From a virus, in IMG/VR virus record IMGVR_UViG_3300020200_000042, positions 1-53,195 of that record: a DNA stretch of 53,195 nucleotides. One strand, given 5' to 3'. The notes below the pieces were generated by a model, which saw only the letters and a list, made by a program, of their open reading frames with translations, searched no databases and was not told where the DNA came from. The position numbers were made by a program, and so were the translations under genes. This document shows positions 51,601 to 53,195 of the stretch, piece by piece; the first letter of the stretch is position 1; each line of letters opens with the position of its first letter.

Positions 51601-53195
51601 GGAAATGTTGCTCGCCGCCAACGGCGGGTTGGATGAAGTCAATCTGAGCGTCGCCAAATTAATCGTTGAGGCGGCGAAAAAAGTCGCATTTCTGAGGAGA
51701 ACGGAAAACGGCGACGATTTGATAAACCAAAGAGTTGCGACCATCCTCGGCGACTCATCTTTGGGCGACAACGAAAAAAAGGTGATAACCGCCGTCGGCT
51801 CCGGCGACTCGGACGCGGCGAAAAAAGCCTTCATTGATCTCCCGAGAGAGTCCGCGGCTTCCTTGTCTCGATCGTTGCTCAAACCCATTTACGACCTATC
51901 GGCGAAGGATGCTCAGGGAAATTTGGTCGCCGGGATCGCCGACGTCACGCAGACGGACGCGGAATCGGGTCTGCAGTGGACGAGAAATCTACTGGAACAT
52001 GTTTTGTCGATGCCCGAACCTTTGCAGTTTTTGGAGGAGTTCAGGAAGGGGTTGAAAACGGGTGCGGCGAGACGCGCGGTGATAGAGGTTGGCACCTCCA
52101 GAACGGCAGACCCGGGAGCAGAAACAACGGCTCTCCGAACCGTCAAACTCGACGGAGAGTGGATGAAGCGTTTCGTGATCGGAAAACCCGTCGACGGAAA
52201 AGGGTACATAATAATGAGAGTTCTGGACGGCCAGGACAGAACGAGATTGGACGAAATGCGAGAAAAAATACAAAATTTCTCCGGTTCCTCTAGCGAAGCC
52301 GCCGAAATAATCTCGTTGATGACCGACGAAGAAGTAACGAATTTTCTCATCAACAAGGTTTACCCGGCTTTGGTGGCGAAAGGAATGCGCGACAAATTCT
52401 CCAACGCAATGGCCAAAGTGACGGCGGAACTCGACGTAAAAATGAGATCCATAGGCAGAAGACTACGTAAATCCTCCTCCGTTACGGAAATCCTCGACGC
52501 AACGGAGGCGGCGATAGCCGAGGCGTTCGACGGCAGAACCAGGGACATGCTGACCCGGGAAGAACTCGTACAGTACGGGGATCTCGTTGCGTACTTCGCC
52601 GCCGGCGGAAAACAGATTCTCCCTCCGGAAAAATACCGATCGGCCCTAGCGGAAATAGTGGCGGAGCGACGAAGAGTGGTGCAAAGAATAAAGGATATGG
52701 CGGACGAGGAAGCGAGGGAGGAGGAAGAACTGTACGAAGCGATGATGGATCCGCCCATCGAGCAGTCGATCCTAGAGGCCCTGCAAAGAGCGAAGGATCC
52801 GCAAACCGCCGCCGATTTGGCGGAGCAGGAAGAGCTGTACAGAATCATGGGCGGCGGCAGGATCCCCAGATCTGGTTTGAGAACCTACGACGGAATAGAC
52901 GAGCATCTAGGGGAGTCGACTTTCTGGAAAATGTTCCGCCCCGACCCGGTGGCGGACGACGATTCCGAACAGAACCGTTTCGGGGAGGGCAATCCGTTCG
53001 GACAATCCGATACGGGACGCATGACCACGCCGATGCCTCCTCCGCCCAGCGATCCTCCGCCCCGCGACCCGGCGGTCAACATCGGGGATAGGGAGTATTC
53101 GAGACTGACCAAGGAGAACGCAGAAAGAACTTTCGGCGCGTGGACATATCAGATGATATTCAGAAACTATTCGACCATATTCGGGGGAAGGGGGA
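45692..53195 (+). CDS. Giant polyprotein F, incomplete at the window end
   Basis: From ATG 45692 the frame is open for 2501 codons and runs off the window. The N-terminus has a Cys-bearing 75-residue part (DCCPLSPDGH, ARQLGCIGIRQYSSTAGGLI) related in style to the start of the preceding gene. The 35-residue element follows (46055-46159), then a very Lys-rich stretch (about 46229-46390). Motifs at 47333 (DSGAM), 48839 (DSGRM), 50414 (ESGRM) and 53009 (DTGRM) predict products of 552, 502, 525, 865 and at least 57 aa. Apart from a FIS-type HTH at 46892 I recognise no enzyme; the segments are mainly helical and mixed-charge. The last visible part is Pro-rich (PMPPPPSDPPPRDP). No stop, frameshift or second start is visible. 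Confidence 0.88.
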   Translation, partial: MTEDHEQGDCCPLSPDGHSPEEKSFSFGPRQVRPDEFDAFVDKESARSRARQLGCIGIRQYSSTAGGLIWMPCSNESDYRRVTGRSPLGRRERRRILRNEIESVMKKKDLGPSLGMSDARDMNPATAIDADLDRLVLEGIPTINLGRGVPDPTPFGTEIPKIPETRRVLDAPEKIEARTPDEPRKKKLKRIRKIIEPVVAPKASPLSSAAKKFGKINFQKITKKKKPKKKKLNYSTVIGNMEKLLTDFPVDYSFVPKPISDDARSKLGLTGAAGLPAERIRSGAAIAEISEQSINSMKNIFQMIGSQTGNQYASLIDSRIAKMNSAQRPVAPRPPTGSATLLGAILSVQRSNNEEFIGTYGVGDSDLFSENYVSSMEKLISQGFFPETASYLVSNFNDMDGGQRKAANMLGMSDRSLRRLRRAAEKSNKVFGVGTETIGLAKVDSDPFEVATAVLLARNYLLENARKNGVDYDMWRAVSELTGANKQVTRRMFSSIFSANRDYLGEVYGDSRNVSEYGNGLLRLASGAAANMSENDATDLNSMMNDSDSGAMAIYIPPSNRRPRDINPKASLIYPMHKRQSGSWSEIAKDVQKILRKIKKNFRHVGDAEPKRFSSLEKDIGQILLELLPYSFTDYAREIAILQAILRDRVEFNLLPIGEVGSNIGGKFVPDVQKLSVLGQNGLLDLFEPINAVNARTPERDLVPKPLSLVRAISLLTEALDIASRAASEILATTGRERFYGDIGLRTRQELERRDKSAVNFLVSDAYRTRDYAEDVDGFSPYEQLVIFGRGMKTTTDDVGQIRDYLSDRLRRLERITNFGGTMDASKINMFEATESGLGDEIIDAIRGINEAWFNTLLPSYVKPVPVADPSTREIRELSPGSTARRYRTAKQFSDALAETFDSLYMRNASPDLPSSLFDPEGETIVKDRFFDAYEELLPLILDPENPSRPAFTYSEIDAAIRESFAELLDRKPRGVAELMKNLLNDGLMEDVKRNLRNRFGGYDASLGGDPRVTEKFRFVDAQSIIPRLTRERSARRLRRATASVSDDGDSGRMGGFSVPRPIQSATGGTPGGIGFDKNYVRSGDLANEMRQIDENSKRFWDMVDDKVSLRVAARGLALLEDLKDPQKLRSLIDDISSLAPTINGQRLEPYSNNDAIAIVKGMKDLFDRNELSDIANNSVTYDPDRPWTANVMTFLMGRQTGKNPLPKQFFGAHPDKLRDLRFAPLYYDNNMRTLRPFMESLGIGSDGEMIKFAMTGRPITGSRKHTSPKNKDNQEANYVGDVMAMFVEGPESLSRYSGGDNENDPRRNSDVGIGQAFEYAYQVYLRDPRRKMNGSPLLTVVGDPAREFAVRNDFRKRIHDLWNEAERVYGREIQGRPAPIQDEALYYAATQAVKLAETNSSRLVTREDFSEVMDVILRNDMGRGFSTFGEIATAILGEKAEAFRELSGEDLRKAVINSMTPELKKKLTDKKKRMKTAEEIFFASAVAIADFPWDSDDDHSNKKKEDWIEVGKRIGELNQASVFYDEFYKYLSENGGDNAKYFDARFGKFITSNQLSVIVDDIAPGLTEGIFAGESGRMSKGEMMSEEEYKAIVAARNAIVERVRRSRFLSSLDFAQEKVDEINELAEKADKLIEWKRARLLSLVTPRDGALTDDDWFVYAAIGGFYRPFRSIFLQRFDEKSAPISVTTARDKLRTFIAEAGSDVVRELFGWVSTAIRGEEDEPTEDGETKFRTVYELTSDGGVSPILDRPDLFERSDDARNEISYIDPKAKEPIMVRAEDGSLIPKQKSPAELRKASTPIKVLTPYGKLNKAILDGALRAGLVAMPSADEAENELPLDIALSVFGGELPLIELPKSWHEPLSDEELELTFTRADLAEISKQVKLFNRRFALEMLTGEKVSPDVSQKVVRGKAEFIATPEQLSQNQALEAMNPLNQSSVKSFVNTLSPEQLKTIGALFGSDQSSAIKLTPEMLLAANGGLDEVNLSVAKLIVEAAKKVAFLRRTENGDDLINQRVATILGDSSLGDNEKKVITAVGSGDSDAAKKAFIDLPRESAASLSRSLLKPIYDLSAKDAQGNLVAGIADVTQTDAESGLQWTRNLLEHVLSMPEPLQFLEEFRKGLKTGAARRAVIEVGTSRTADPGAETTALRTVKLDGEWMKRFVIGKPVDGKGYIIMRVLDGQDRTRLDEMREKIQNFSGSSSEAAEIISLMTDEEVTNFLINKVYPALVAKGMRDKFSNAMAKVTAELDVKMRSIGRRLRKSSSVTEILDATEAAIAEAFDGRTRDMLTREELVQYGDLVAYFAAGGKQILPPEKYRSALAEIVAERRRVVQRIKDMADEEAREEEELYEAMMDPPIEQSILEALQRAKDPQTAADLAEQEELYRIMGGGRIPRSGLRTYDGIDEHLGESTFWKMFRPDPVADDDSEQNRFGEGNPFGQSDTGRMTTPMPPPPSDPPPRDPAVNIGDREYSRLTKENAERTFGAWTYQMIFRNYSTIFGGRG
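46055..46159 (+). other. Shared 35-residue element, copy 5 (polyprotein F)
   Basis: Reads MNPATAIDADLDRLVLEG then IPTINLGRGVPDPTPFG, residues 122-156 of F. Nearly identical in protein to copy 1 but with many different third bases. It precedes the first DSGAM of F by about 390 residues. Confidence 0.85.
46892..46969 (+). other. FIS-type helix-turn-helix in polyprotein F
   Basis: GGQRKAANMLGMSDRSLRRL matches the FIS-family HTH (Gly-xx-xxAA-xxLG-xxx-xLxRxL). It lies in the first predicted product of F, downstream of the packaging element. Suggests DNA binding. Confidence 0.5.

Noticed and set aside
6352-53023. The Met of each DSGxM motif as an internal translation start
   Set aside because: Some sites read ggag-cg-atg, but the spacer is only two bases and many sites lack any purine run (ggcgccatg, ggcgcgatg). 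Conservation is in the peptide and not in the bases, so a protein-level role is better supported.

Overview
The window is the head-gene region of a large, unidentified tailed bacteriophage (or its metagenomic contig). The evidence is a large terminase, an HK97-type portal fused to a Mu-F-like minor head domain, an HK97-type prohead protease, and a tightly packed run of genes on one strand with GGAG-type ribosome sites. Base composition is moderately GC-rich and codon use is even throughout. I see no tRNA, CRISPR array or insertion sequence, and the host cannot be named from the sequence.

Layout. Positions 1-1439 run leftward: the start of a small gene cut by the window edge, then the large terminase. 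Position 1440 onward runs rightward without exception: a two-helix membrane peptide (1499-1693), portal-MuF (1701-3935), then a series of giant genes separated by small ones. The giant products are A (4024-15261, 3745 aa), B (17949-24491, 2180 aa), C (24807-32387, 2526 aa), D (32392-35262, 956 aa), E (38202-44324, 2040 aa) and F (45692 to the window end, at least 2501 aa). Between them lie an acidic, Cys-rich, repeat-bearing scaffold-like protein (15913-17937), a 697-aa protein (36116-38209), a basic DUF5872-like protein (44751-45614) and several small unknowns. Many genes overlap by 4-14 bases, which suggests translational coupling. No major capsid protein is recognisable, so the head module must continue past 53195.

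The main discovery candidate is that the giant proteins look like polyproteins. They share two elements. (1) A five-residue motif, Asp-Ser-Gly-x-Met with Thr, Glu and Asn variants, occurs 32 times (28 strict, 4 degenerate) and lies between recognisable domains. (2) A 35-residue element around LVLEGI...NLGRG...PDPTPFG occurs once each in A, B, D, E and F, always upstream of the first Asp-Ser-Gly-x-Met site. Gene A starts with the prohead protease itself. The simplest model is that the 35-residue element targets each polyprotein to the prohead core, and the protease then cuts at the motif to release about 38 separate proteins inside the capsid. This extends the logic of T4 internal proteins and Alt to giant cargo polyproteins.

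The predicted cargo fits host take-over after ejection with the DNA: an ADP-ribosyltransferase with R, STS and ExE motifs (B), a second ART-like region (E), two HExxH metallopeptidase-like domains (B, D), two DnaQ-like exonucleases (A, C), sigma-region-4-like and tandem helix-turn-helix arrays (A, B), WYL-like and DUF4314-like domains, a GNAT acetyltransferase, and several short basic peptides. Processing, packaging and injection are inferences; the repeated motifs and domain signatures are visible in the sequence.
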